Assembly (NCBI GenBank): GCA_018822845.1
Contig: JAHJJD010000052.1
Location: forward strand, 34,956-98,955
Direction of reading: 5' to 3'
DNA: 64,000 nt
Source of the DNA: Gammaproteobacteria bacterium
GTDB taxonomy: Bacteria > Pseudomonadota > Gammaproteobacteria > Thiotrichales > Thiotrichaceae
Made by a program: the position numbers and the translations under genes. Shown here piece after piece: positions 42,475 to 52,171 of the stretch (the first letter of the stretch is position 1; every line of letters starts with the position of its first letter). The notes under the pieces were generated by a model. It worked only from the letters and a program-made list of their open reading frames with translations. It did no database searches and was not told where the DNA came from.

Positions 42475-45222
42475 TTATACATGTGACAAGGAAGCCAACA
42501 GTTCTTCCAGCGCATCCATATCCACTGGCTTGGCCATATGGCGGTCAAACCCAGCCTCTTCCGCCTTGTGGCGGTCATCGTCCTGACCGTAGCCGGTCAA
42601 GGCGACAATCAGCGTAGCGGCCAGCCCGCCGTTACGCATCGCCCGGCACGCCTGATAGCCGTCCAGATAAGGCAGGCCAATGTCCAGCAACACCAACGCT
42701 GGGCGTTCACGCAGCGCCACTTCGACCGCTTCGCGCCCATCATGGGCCACCAGCACTTCATGGCCATAAAGCGACAGCAGCAAGGACATGCTTTCAGCCA
42801 CATCAGGGTTGTCATCCACCAGTAAAATGCGGTGCCCGCTCGCAGGTCTGGCCTGATTGCCCGTCACCCCGGCAAAACCGGCAGGCAGCTCTGCTGGCAA
42901 ACACGGCAGGCGGATGATGAATTCACTGCCTCCCCCCCGGCCTGTGCTGTGGGCCTCGACATGCCCGCCATGCATGTCAACAATGTTTTTGACCAGCGAC
43001 AAGCCTATGCCCAGCCCGCCTTCGGAACGGTCAAGATTACGCTCAACCTGATAGAACAGGTCGAACAGGCTGTCGAGTACCAGCGGGTCGATGCCACGCC
43101 CATTGTCACGCACGCGGATGATGGCTTGCGCGCTGGCATCAGGGCCGTCACCACTCTGCTGTTCTACTGTCAGGTCGATTGTCCCGCCAGCATCGGTATA
43201 TTTGGCTGCGTTATTGAGCAAATTGCTGATGACCTGCGCCAGCCGGGTGAAATCGCCTTCCATACGGATTCTATGCTGCGGCAGCGTCACATTCAGGGTG
43301 TGCTCGCGGGACTCAAGCAAGGGCTGGCTGGTTTCAACCGCCTGATGCACAACTGCTGACAAATCCAGCAATTCTTTCTGCAGCTTGATTTTGCCACGGG
43401 AAACGCGCGATACATCGAGCAGGTCATCCACCAGCCTGACCAACTGGTTCACCTGCCGCCCGATCATGCCTGTGGTCTGTTCCAGGGTCGGGTTTTGCGG
43501 CCCGCTCAGGCGCAGGATTTGCACTGCGTTGCTGATGGGTGCGAGTGGATTGCGCAATTCATGTGCCAGCATCGCCAGGAATTCATCCTTACGCCGGTTG
43601 GCCTCCTGAAGCTCTTTTTTCACCTGCACCCGCTCGGTAATTTCTTCGGCAGCGATCAGGATGCCCCCCACTTGCCCGTCAGCGCTGAACCAGGGCAGCA
43701 CTTCCCACTTGACCCACTGGATGGTTCCATCCTCACGCTCAAACGGATCCTCATCCGCCCTCAGTGTTTCCCCCGCTATGCCACGGCGATGCGCTTCTTT
43801 CCAGCGTTCGGGTATTTCGGGAAAAATGTCATAATGCGATTGCCCGATCATGGTGAGATCAGTGGGCAGATTGAAATCCTCTTTCCAGCGGTTACTCACG
43901 GCCAGGTAGCGCATTTCGCGGTCAAACATGGCAATGCTCACTGGCGCATGCCTGATGAACAGGCGCAGCCGCTCTTCACTTTCGCGTAGCTTGTCCTCTG
44001 TCTGTTTACGTTCCGAAATGTCGCGCAGAATGGCGGTAAACGATTTTTCACCATTGATTTCGATCTGGGAAATGGAGGCTTCCACCGGGAACTCCTCACC
44101 ATTGGCGCGCAAACCGGTAACAAACCCCCCACCACCCATTCTACGGCTGGTGTCGGCTCCCTGCCCAAAAGCATGCAGATGCGCCGCGTGGAGCTGGCGG
44201 AACCGCTCAGGCATAAAACGCTCAAGCGAACCGCCGATGGCCTCAGTTGCCGGGCAAGCAAACATTTCTTCCGCCGCAGCGTTGAATAACTGAATATGCT
44301 GAGCCGCATCGACCGTGACGATGGCGTCCATCGCCGATGCGACTATGCCTGCGTAGCGCCGCTGGCTTTGTAGCAGCAGGATCTCATTGTGCTTACGTTC
44401 GGTGATGTCCTGGGAAAGGCCAATCAAATACACGGGCTGCCCTCCGCTATCGCGTTCCACCCGGCCATACTCGTAAAGCCAGCCCACCGAACCATCCGGA
44501 TGCACGATGCGGAATTCGTTTTCGTAATGCCCTTCCTCACGCTCCAGAGCCGCATAAACAGCGGCGGTGAAGCGTTCACGATCCTCCGGATGCACCACTT
44601 GACACACTTCATCGAATGTGCCCAGATTTTCCCCAGATGTCTGCGGTAAACCCGGCGAGGTGGACTGGAAACGGCGCACTTCGTCGCGTTTGATGTCCCA
44701 CTCGAACGAAATCATGTAGGCAGCATCCAGAGCCAGCCGCAAGCGCAGTTCATTACGCCGGGTACGCTCCTCCTGGAGCTTGCGTTCGGTAATGTCGCGG
44801 ATGACGATGAACAGACTGGCGTATACCCCCTCCCTGACCGGCAGGCGGGATACCGAACACTCGACGTGGATGGCTTCGCCGCTGCGCTTGACATGCTTGC
44901 TTTCACCGCGCCAATAACCACTCCCGTCAAGGGCTGCCATCATCCTGGCTTCATCATCAGGGCTGCGCCAGCAATACTGGAACATTTCCGTTACCGGCTG
45001 CCCCGTTACATCAGCAGCGCTTACATCGTATTGGCGCTGGGCGGCCTCATTGAGGTAGACAATGCGTTGGGTGTCGTCAAGGACGACAGTCGCATCGCTG
45101 ATATGCCTTGTGATGTCACCGATAAAAAACCGGCCTAGTTCAGCCTCTCCATCCTGGAGGGTGAACTGTTTCTGAGCAATGGGAGTTTGAGTAACGACAG
45201 GAATGTTTTCTTTCATGTTCAT
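42475..45222 (-). CDS. Multi-PAS hybrid histidine kinase with C-terminal receiver
   Basis: A 915-residue soluble kinase with four PAS domains (starting near residues 30, 160, 290 and 420; PAC motifs such as LFIVIRDITERK and FTAILRDISERK), a HisKA domain (FLAMLAHELRNPLAPI, about 555), a HATPase domain (EGGLGIGLSLVKNIVDMHGG) and a receiver (RILLVDDNPDVAES, LLDIGLPYLDGYQ). The kinase-receiver part is highly similar to that of the gene at 40611-42173, pointing to duplication. No membrane segment is seen. Confidence 0.9.
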   Translation of the reverse strand: MNMKENIPVVTQTPIAQKQFTLQDGEAELGRFFIGDITRHISDATVVLDDTQRIVYLNEAAQRQYDVSAADVTGQPVTEMFQYCWRSPDDEARMMAALDGSGYWRGESKHVKRSGEAIHVECSVSRLPVREGVYASLFIVIRDITERKLQEERTRRNELRLRLALDAAYMISFEWDIKRDEVRRFQSTSPGLPQTSGENLGTFDEVCQVVHPEDRERFTAAVYAALEREEGHYENEFRIVHPDGSVGWLYEYGRVERDSGGQPVYLIGLSQDITERKHNEILLLQSQRRYAGIVASAMDAIVTVDAAQHIQLFNAAAEEMFACPATEAIGGSLERFMPERFRQLHAAHLHAFGQGADTSRRMGGGGFVTGLRANGEEFPVEASISQIEINGEKSFTAILRDISERKQTEDKLRESEERLRLFIRHAPVSIAMFDREMRYLAVSNRWKEDFNLPTDLTMIGQSHYDIFPEIPERWKEAHRRGIAGETLRADEDPFEREDGTIQWVKWEVLPWFSADGQVGGILIAAEEITERVQVKKELQEANRRKDEFLAMLAHELRNPLAPISNAVQILRLSGPQNPTLEQTTGMIGRQVNQLVRLVDDLLDVSRVSRGKIKLQKELLDLSAVVHQAVETSQPLLESREHTLNVTLPQHRIRMEGDFTRLAQVISNLLNNAAKYTDAGGTIDLTVEQQSGDGPDASAQAIIRVRDNGRGIDPLVLDSLFDLFYQVERNLDRSEGGLGIGLSLVKNIVDMHGGHVEAHSTGRGGGSEFIIRLPCLPAELPAGFAGVTGNQARPASGHRILLVDDNPDVAESMSLLLSLYGHEVLVAHDGREAVEVALRERPALVLLDIGLPYLDGYQACRAMRNGGLAATLIVALTGYGQDDDRHKAEEAGFDRHMAKPVDMDALEELLASLSHV

Positions 45223-45390
45223 ACTTGTTTGGCAAACCGGGAATCATGCTTCCATCAGGAATACTACCATACAAATATTAGTCCAAATGGGGAGGGAGTC
45301 AGGCACTTAAGAGCTTACCTCTGCATAAGTTGTTGATCCAGTGCGTAACGCCCGGCTTTATTGGCCAGACCTACAGGGGATAACCCTAGG

Positions 45391-45414
45391 AGGGCGACTG
45401 GCGGTCGCCCTTTT
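45391..45414. other. Hairpin in the gap 45223-45439
   Basis: AGGGCGAC (45391-45398) pairs with GTCGCCCT (45404-45411) around a 5-base loop. T residues follow on the plus strand only, although both flanking genes are on the minus strand. It may block plus-strand readthrough or mark the 3' end of the Spy-like gene's transcript. Confidence 0.4.
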
Positions 45415-45439
45415 CGGAGAATTTTCAGGGTAATTACTG

Positions 45440-46006
45440 TTAACGCTGGCGCTGGAACCTGTCGCCACCAAAACGCCGTGAGCGGGTCTGGTCAAATTTC
45501 GCTGCCTGTTCCGCAGTCAGTACCTGACGGATTTGCGCATGGGTTTCGCTTTGCAGCGCTTGCATCTGGGCGCGTTCTGATTGCTGGATTTCCTGAATCT
45601 GGCTGACTTGCGTTACATTCAGGCCAAGTTCCTGCTGCATGCGGTCTTGCATGCCACTGCGTCCGTCCATCTGTGGCGGGCGCTGCCATTGGCCATCCTG
45701 GCGCATGCCGCCGCGTGGGCCTTGCTGGCGCATCTGGTCAAATTTCACCGCTTGTTCGGGGGTCAGCAGCGCCTTGATACGCACGTGTGAACTGTTGCGC
45801 AGATAGTCCAGCCGGTTACGCTGTGACTGTTCGATCGCACTGATCTGGCTGGCTTGCGCATCGGTCAGGCCCAGTTCGGCCTGCATTCGCGCCATCTGCC
45901 GCCCTGCCTGCGGAGGGCCGCCGGGAGCTCCATCCATTGCCGAAGGAGCCGCGCCGCAAGCCGCCAATGTGCCTGCCAGCAGGGTCATTACGAGTAATTG
46001 TTTCAT
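45440..46006 (-). CDS. Spy/CpxP-like periplasmic lipoprotein with two LTxxQ units
   Basis: A 188-residue protein beginning MKQLLVMTLLAGTLAACGA, a lipoprotein signal with lipobox LAAC. The mature part has two related helical units, ELGLTDAQASQISAIEQSQR...LLTPEQAVKFDQ and ELGLNVTQVSQIQEIQQSER...VLTAEQAAKFDQ, which match the LTxxQ pattern of Spy and CpxP. Spy-type proteins are envelope chaperones. GGAG lies 8 bases before the ATG. CpxR-like boxes precede it, fitting Cpx control. The duplication makes it a two-unit version of a normally single-unit protein. Confidence 0.75.
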   Translation of the reverse strand: MKQLLVMTLLAGTLAACGAAPSAMDGAPGGPPQAGRQMARMQAELGLTDAQASQISAIEQSQRNRLDYLRNSSHVRIKALLTPEQAVKFDQMRQQGPRGGMRQDGQWQRPPQMDGRSGMQDRMQQELGLNVTQVSQIQEIQQSERAQMQALQSETHAQIRQVLTAEQAAKFDQTRSRRFGGDRFQRQR

Positions 46007-46058
46007 TGATTATTCTCCAGTTCGGTATATCGGAGATGACAGTATCGGACGCTTGCCT

Positions 46059-46094
46059 GTAAATATGGGTAAAGCGGATGTAAAGAAATGTAAA
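46059..46094. promoter_or_regulatory. Double CpxR-like box between Spy-like gene and AAA gene
   Basis: GTAAA occurs at 46059, 46069, 46080 and 46090: two GTAAA-N5-GTAAA boxes joined by 6 bases. The boxes lie 53 bases upstream of the minus-strand Spy-like gene and 50 bases upstream of the plus-strand AAA gene. Control of the Spy-like gene is the natural reading. Confidence 0.75.
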
Positions 46095-46143
46095 GCCCTA
46101 CGGTATACTGATTCAGTCGGCAGTTAAGCGGTGATGTGAAGCG

Positions 46144-47718
46144 ATGAAGAAACTACCAATCGGAATCAGCAGCTTGGAACGGATTGTTCAGGATAACTGC
46201 GTGTATGTCGATAAGACGGCTTACGTACAGCGGTTGGTGGAAGGTGGTGCCTTTTATTTCCTGTCACGTCCGCGCCGCTTTGGCAAATCCTTGCTGCTGG
46301 ATACCCTGCATCAGTTGTTTGCAGGCAAGGAAACCTTGTTTCGCGGGCTGCATATTCATCCGCACTGGGACTGGTCAGTGCAGTATCCAGTCATCAAAAT
46401 CAGTTTTGCCGAGGGAACCCTGGGCAGCCGCGCTGAACTGGAGCGCCGCATACGCAATATTCTGCGGATCAATCAGGAAGACTTGGGTGTTACCTGTGCA
46501 GACAATGAAGATGTGGCGGGTTGCTTTGCCGATTTGATCAGGAATGCCAAGGCTAAATACGGGCGTAACGTCGTGGTGCTGATCGACGAATACGACAAGC
46601 CTATTCTCGACAACATCAACAATTCGGCAATTGCAGCGGAAATGCGTGACGGTTTGCGCAACTTTTATTCGGTGGTCAAGGGGCAGGATGCCAATATCCG
46701 CTTCGCCCTGCTGACAGGGGTAAGCAAATTTTCCAAGGTGTCATTGTTCAGCGGCTTGAACAACCTGAACGACATTACGCTGGATTCGCGTTATAGCGCC
46801 GTGTGCGGCTATACCCAGACCGAACTGGAACAGTCGTTTGCGGAACATCTGCCGGGGGTGGATTTAGGGTTGGTGCGCCAGTGGTATAACGGTTATGGCT
46901 GGCTGGGGGAGCGGGTATATAACCCGTTTGATGTGCTGCTGTTTCTGGAGCGGGGGAAGGAATTTCTGCCGTACTGGTTTGAAACGGCGACGCCTTCGTT
47001 TCTGGTTGAAATCCTGCGTAAGCGCCCATTTCATTTACCTGATCTTGAGCAGGTACGCATGGAATACAAGATGCTGGGGGATTTTGATGTAGACCGCCTT
47101 CATCTGGAAACGCTGCTATTCCAGACGGGTTACCTCACCATCAAGAAAGAAATTTCCTCATTAGCGGGAGTTCCACCCAGTTATTTGCTGAGTTATCCGA
47201 ATCATGAAGTGCGCTACAGCTTGATGAATTATCTGCTGGACAATTACTTGACAGATACGCCGCATGATATTGGCACTGTCCGACAGGCTTTGATTGATCA
47301 GGATTTTGTGACGCTGGAGCAGCGCTTCCGTGCCCTGTTTGACGGGATAGCCAACGAGAATTACCGCAACAATAACATTGCACAGTATGAAGGCTATTAT
47401 GCAGCGGTGGTATATGCGTTCCTGTGTTCGCTGGGGATGGAAACACAAGCCGAAGTCAGCAGCAACAAGGGACGAATTGACATGGCGCTACGCTTCACGC
47501 TCCCGGATGGGCAGAAGCGCGCTTACATTTTCGAATTCAAAATGGTGGAAGGAACAGAAGGCGATGGCAGCGCAATGCGGCAAATCAAGGAAAAGGATTA
47601 TGCCGCAGCTTACCGGGATGGACAGCACCAGATTTTACTGGTGGGAATGGAGTTTAGTGAGCAGGTGCGGAATTTGGTGGGGTTTGAGTGGGAGAAAGAA
47701 ACAATAAACCAAACGTAA
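46144..47718 (+). CDS. AAA-ATPase with C-terminal PD-(D/E)XK nuclease-like domain
   Basis: A 524-residue protein of the family annotated as predicted AAA-ATPase plus PDDEXK-9. It starts MKKLPIGISSLERIVQDNCVYVDKT and has the Walker A variant SRPRRFGKSLLLDTL and a Walker B VVLIDEYDKPI. The C-terminal nuclease-like domain shows an Asp in GRIDMALRF and EFK in YIFEFKMVEG. Such genes are abundant and mobile in some bacteria and their function is unsettled. It immediately precedes an AT-rich presumptive defence cassette on the other strand. Confidence 0.85.
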   Translation: MKKLPIGISSLERIVQDNCVYVDKTAYVQRLVEGGAFYFLSRPRRFGKSLLLDTLHQLFAGKETLFRGLHIHPHWDWSVQYPVIKISFAEGTLGSRAELERRIRNILRINQEDLGVTCADNEDVAGCFADLIRNAKAKYGRNVVVLIDEYDKPILDNINNSAIAAEMRDGLRNFYSVVKGQDANIRFALLTGVSKFSKVSLFSGLNNLNDITLDSRYSAVCGYTQTELEQSFAEHLPGVDLGLVRQWYNGYGWLGERVYNPFDVLLFLERGKEFLPYWFETATPSFLVEILRKRPFHLPDLEQVRMEYKMLGDFDVDRLHLETLLFQTGYLTIKKEISSLAGVPPSYLLSYPNHEVRYSLMNYLLDNYLTDTPHDIGTVRQALIDQDFVTLEQRFRALFDGIANENYRNNNIAQYEGYYAAVVYAFLCSLGMETQAEVSSNKGRIDMALRFTLPDGQKRAYIFEFKMVEGTEGDGSAMRQIKEKDYAAAYRDGQHQILLVGMEFSEQVRNLVGFEWEKETINQT

Positions 47719-47823
47719 GGAAACTTATAATAACTCCAACCTTAAATTACCAAACATAATGTAAAGTTTGGTTTCGAGGAAATTTCCACATCACAAATCA
47801 ACTCATTAACCAAATTTATTTAA

Positions 47824-49956
47824 TTAACTTATCAACAATCTCCATTGACTTAATGCACTTTCGGCAACAGGGCTTGTTATCCAGACAATTTCTCTAATTT
47901 TTTTAATATTTTCAGCAGTCGAATAATTCACATTGCATACCTCTCTGCATATATCGCGCATACTTCTATATTTAAATCCTTTGCTACAAATTAGGTTATT
48001 TACCCTGTAACACCCAAGGCTGGCTAAATTAGTACCAATCAACGCAGAATAAAAATATTTAGAATAGCTCAAATCAAATTCCAAGTTAGCCTTTTCTCTA
48101 ATTATATCTGACTCAATAACGAGATTGGTGGAATTTACTATCATTCCGATAAAACTCAACACCTTATCTTGGTTGATATTTTTAAATGCTTTTTCTGGAA
48201 TTGTATACATTAACTGATCAACTCGAACAACTTTACCCTCATCCATTAAGACATTTAAATAATAAGAAGCATGATCTAAACTCTTGCTTCTTAACTTTTC
48301 AGCGATTTCAGCTTTTGTCATTGCTCCCTTGGCACGATTGAGAGACTGAATTATGACTTCCTTTTGAGTTATCCGCTCACCATTTTTAGAGAGACTAACA
48401 TTATCGACGCTAGAACGACCATTAAAATATATATCAACAGCCTCACCATATTCTTTAATAATATGTCTTAGGGTAAAATATTCAACTTGCACTCTTTCAT
48501 TTATAGTATGTGAATAATAATCATGCAAGTTCAAGGATTGTATGTTATTTTCTCCAAAATAAGCAATAAGGTGTTCAAAAATCAAATCAATATTGAGTTG
48601 ATCAATATCTAAAAACATTCGATGTCGATAAGTTCCAGGACCACACAAATAAATATAATCTGAATCATTAAATCCATGACTCATCCTTTCACCACTAACA
48701 TGCTTGGAATAACCTTTTATACTAATAATCCTTGCAATATCTTTCCACGGCAATCCTTCGGGATGAAAAGTTAAAACATGAGCGATAGCTTCTTTGGCTC
48801 CCAAGTCTTGTGGCTCAATACCTCTTTCATCAGATTTTAAAACACCTGCCTCTTCTAGTTTTTTAATAGTAATTTCTGCTAGAATTTGCGTATAACCAAA
48901 TTCCGAAATAAGTTCAGAAATTACAAAACTTCTTGAAATTGGCGATGGATTCTCACAAAAAAGCGAGTCTAATATTTTTCGCTTAACATCGGGGTTGGCC
49001 ATCTGAGAAACACTACCACTTTCAATTTGACAACACTCCTCCAAAAAGGAGAAAAAAGTTCTTTCTGATTCAAAACATTTTGCCAGATTAGGAAGCCTGC
49101 TTGTTAATCCAGCACTAATATTGGCTTGTATATTCTTCCATAGAACTTTGGGATGAATCCGAAAAAACAATGGTAACCGAGCATTTGTTTTCTTTTCAAT
49201 CTGCCTTACCCTTTCTCTTGTAAAACTATATCTTTCTCCAATTTCCTCTAATGTTTCATATCGGTGATTAAACCCCCAGCGAGACAACGCAATATCTTGC
49301 CGCCTATCATCTAAAGACCATAAGTAACTCTCCACATCTTCAAGTAAAAACTTATCAATTTTGTTCATTTCATAAAATCTTATTTCGCTGGAAGTGAAAA
49401 TACTCGATTCAGTAAATTTAAAATCCATTCCATTTTCAGTCATTCGTTTCAATTCAGACCTAATACGACTCTGCAATGACAGTAGGGTCTCGGAATGTAA
49501 ATTCCCAATCCCCTTTAGACTTTTTAAATCAGCAACATCAAAATCAACAATATCTTTTACACTCATACTCCCATACAAATTTTCAAATTTATCAAGCAAC
49601 TTAATCTCTTGTTTAGACAAAAATTGAAAATTGAAGTGCAACGTTGAAAGTGAGGATGGAATAATACAAAATTCACCTATAAAATCATCCTCTTCGATTG
49701 GATTATTAAAATGCAATATATCCCCATTGCACAGTTCATTTTTAAGCTCAATCAGGGAGCTTACATATAACTCTCCGACACTAGGAAGTGACGAAAAATA
49801 ATTTACATCCAAATCTATAATTCCACCAATATTTTCTGGTATTTTACATGCTCCGGACTTATTTAGATTGCAAATTCTCTTCAATAACTTTCCATAACTA
49901 TTTGGCAACCTAGAAAACGATATTAGTCGATACTTATCAGACTCAAGATTTTCCAT
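47824..49956 (-). CDS. Sigma-region-4-like HTH protein with helix-hairpin-helix, partner of a nuclease-helicase
   Basis: A 710-residue protein. Residues about 131-165 form a helix-hairpin-helix (DLKSLKGIGNLHSETL), reminiscent of the RNA polymerase alpha C-terminal domain. Residues 232-257 are a typical sigma-70 region 4 HTH (YETLEEIGERYSFTRERVRQIEKK). Later parts suggest winged helices (around TKAEIAEKLRSKSLDHASYYLNVLMDEGKVV). The start overlaps the end of the upstream helicase gene by 14 bases. Codon use is strongly AT-rich, unlike the neighbours, suggesting transfer. It is too large for an ordinary sigma factor, and its role is unknown. Confidence 0.8.
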   Translation of the reverse strand: MENLESDKYRLISFSRLPNSYGKLLKRICNLNKSGACKIPENIGGIIDLDVNYFSSLPSVGELYVSSLIELKNELCNGDILHFNNPIEEDDFIGEFCIIPSSLSTLHFNFQFLSKQEIKLLDKFENLYGSMSVKDIVDFDVADLKSLKGIGNLHSETLLSLQSRIRSELKRMTENGMDFKFTESSIFTSSEIRFYEMNKIDKFLLEDVESYLWSLDDRRQDIALSRWGFNHRYETLEEIGERYSFTRERVRQIEKKTNARLPLFFRIHPKVLWKNIQANISAGLTSRLPNLAKCFESERTFFSFLEECCQIESGSVSQMANPDVKRKILDSLFCENPSPISRSFVISELISEFGYTQILAEITIKKLEEAGVLKSDERGIEPQDLGAKEAIAHVLTFHPEGLPWKDIARIISIKGYSKHVSGERMSHGFNDSDYIYLCGPGTYRHRMFLDIDQLNIDLIFEHLIAYFGENNIQSLNLHDYYSHTINERVQVEYFTLRHIIKEYGEAVDIYFNGRSSVDNVSLSKNGERITQKEVIIQSLNRAKGAMTKAEIAEKLRSKSLDHASYYLNVLMDEGKVVRVDQLMYTIPEKAFKNINQDKVLSFIGMIVNSTNLVIESDIIREKANLEFDLSYSKYFYSALIGTNLASLGCYRVNNLICSKGFKYRSMRDICREVCNVNYSTAENIKKIREIVWITSPVAESALSQWRLLIS

Positions 49957-52171
49957 TTTTTAATTCTCTATACTCACGTAGTGATTTCAGGAAAAAGAAC
50001 TCAGAATTAAACACATTTCTAATCTCTTCTCTTTTTTCTTCTTGGAGATTCTTCAGGTCATGAGAATTAAAGATAAAATCAAGATATTTCTCCATAATCA
50101 TTGACTCACGTTCATTTTGTTTATTGACATCATTAGTGCAATTAAAGATTCCAGAAGGTTCATCTTGATGTGGATTCGAAATAACAGTTTTTTGCGGATT
50201 AATCCCCTCAAGTAAAAAATCGACTTCTGACTCTGAGTACAGCAATAGATTATTAACTTTTGACGCCATACTAATCGCTTTTGAAGATGGAAGAATAGAG
50301 TGGTGTTTATTATAACTCCTTACATAGTCTTCGCAAGTTCTATGAAAATAATCTGGCAAAGAAACCTCTGGAAATGCTGATTGAAAATACCCCATATATG
50401 AGTCAAAGTGAGTGGCAATCTGATCCATTGATATATCTTCCAATTGACTTTGAAGCTCTTCAAATCTTGGAATCTCCATGTTTACGAGATAATACTCTCT
50501 CAATTTATTAATGGCTTGCTCTCTTGAATTAAGCCTATACTTTAACTCATCGATTAACTTTAACACCTGAGCAGCAGATTGATTATACAACACATCAAGA
50601 GAAGAATCGTGTATAACTGATAAATCATCTGCTCTTGAGACTGAATCCAAATTATTGATTTCCAATGGAGTATCGTCTATAATTTTTTTTAACCTTTTTA
50701 CTTCACTTAAACGTTCTAATGAACCAACAAAATCCAAAACATAAACATAGTCTTTATTTGGTGTTTTCCTTAATCCTCTTCCTAACTGTTGCAACCAAAC
50801 AGTTTGGGAGCCTGTATAACGCATAAATATTAAAATATTTGTCTCTGGTATATCAATACCCTCATTAAATAAATCACACACCAATATATAGCGATGCTCA
50901 AATTCTCTAAAATCTCGGATATTTTGCCTGCGTTGTTGATCAGACATTTTTGAATGTACAAGAGTTGCGCTACCAGGCGGGAAAAACTGTATGAGGTACT
51001 TCATATGGGAAATACTCCGACAAAAAACAATTCCTTTGGGATTTATTATTTTCTTTTTGCATATGGTATCTTCTATGATTTTCACAACCTCCTCATCTTT
51101 TTTATGCAAAAACAAATGTTTATCAAGGTCAGTTATCGAAAGCCCCTTCTTTAGCTGGTCAATTTTTGATTGATCAAGATCATCCAACAAAACTAAATAT
51201 TTTGGGTATGCCAGTTTATTATGACGCAATGCCCAAGCCAAATCATATTTACCGACATGACCATCTTTTCCTCCAAAAAAATTTAAAACATTTTTATCAT
51301 CCTCTCGATAGGGAGTGGCAGTTAGTCCAATCAAATATCGTGGCGAAAAATAAGATATAACAGTTGAATAAGTTCTTGCCGGAACATGATGTGCTTCATC
51401 GACAACAATAATATCAAACATGTTACTATTTAAAGCGCTTATTTTTGCATAGAGTGTATCAAAACTTCCAAAAACGAAATCTGTATTTTCAGGCATTGAT
51501 CCATCAAAACATGCGGAGAATGAGTATGTGCCAATTCCAAATACATTTTTAAATGACGTAACTGATTGCAGTAATATTTCCACTTGATGAGCCAGAAATA
51601 AAATTCTGTAGTTTCTATTATCTTGCAATATTCGCCTCACTAAATGTGCAGCCGTATATGTTTTCCCTAATCCCGTCGCCATTTCTATTAATAATTTATT
51701 TTTGCCGGAATTAATTTTGCTTACACATTCTTTAATTACAGTCTCTTGATAAACCCTGGGTTTAATTTCTCGGCCAATTTCTGAATGTTTTTCAACCCAT
51801 AGATTTTGAAGGGCGTCCCGATCAATAAGTTCCACACCTAAGCGTAACGCTCTCACTCTAACTTCTGATGTAAAGTAAGAATTTGTAACCAAAATCATAT
51901 TAGTAACATTTGCAAGTTTAGCTCCAGTTACCAATTGATTTAATGCAGACACATCGACTGTTGAACCTAATTGCCTTTGCTTGACTTCAATGGCAAATTT
52001 TCGCTTATTTTTATATGCAAAAATATCAACCCCACCATCTCCATGGGAAAACTCCTTTCCAACGCTCGTTATTACTGCATCTGACCAACCGGCGGCGACA
52101 AACACATCTCTAACAAAAATCTCAAAATCTTTACATGATAAATTATCAATCAACTTAAATTCAGAAATCAC
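49943..52171 (-). CDS. Mrr-like nuclease fused to a DEAH helicase
   Basis: A 742-residue protein. The N-terminal restriction-endonuclease-like domain has Asp49 (GDGGVDIFAY) and Glu62-x-Lys64 (AIEVKQ), the PD-(D/E)XK core. The superfamily 2 helicase follows: Walker A ATGLGKT at 165-171, DEAH at 258-261, LTATPYR, and the C-terminal QQLGRGLRK motif VI. The tail (about 520-742) is of unknown fold. The gene is AT-rich and overlaps the sigma-like gene by 14 bases, forming a two-gene unit. This resembles anti-phage restriction-helicase systems, but I do not recognise the specific pair. Confidence 0.85.
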   Translation of the reverse strand: MISEFKLIDNLSCKDFEIFVRDVFVAAGWSDAVITSVGKEFSHGDGGVDIFAYKNKRKFAIEVKQRQLGSTVDVSALNQLVTGAKLANVTNMILVTNSYFTSEVRVRALRLGVELIDRDALQNLWVEKHSEIGREIKPRVYQETVIKECVSKINSGKNKLLIEMATGLGKTYTAAHLVRRILQDNRNYRILFLAHQVEILLQSVTSFKNVFGIGTYSFSACFDGSMPENTDFVFGSFDTLYAKISALNSNMFDIIVVDEAHHVPARTYSTVISYFSPRYLIGLTATPYREDDKNVLNFFGGKDGHVGKYDLAWALRHNKLAYPKYLVLLDDLDQSKIDQLKKGLSITDLDKHLFLHKKDEEVVKIIEDTICKKKIINPKGIVFCRSISHMKYLIQFFPPGSATLVHSKMSDQQRRQNIRDFREFEHRYILVCDLFNEGIDIPETNILIFMRYTGSQTVWLQQLGRGLRKTPNKDYVYVLDFVGSLERLSEVKRLKKIIDDTPLEINNLDSVSRADDLSVIHDSSLDVLYNQSAAQVLKLIDELKYRLNSREQAINKLREYYLVNMEIPRFEELQSQLEDISMDQIATHFDSYMGYFQSAFPEVSLPDYFHRTCEDYVRSYNKHHSILPSSKAISMASKVNNLLLYSESEVDFLLEGINPQKTVISNPHQDEPSGIFNCTNDVNKQNERESMIMEKYLDFIFNSHDLKNLQEEKREEIRNVFNSEFFFLKSLREYRELKNGKS

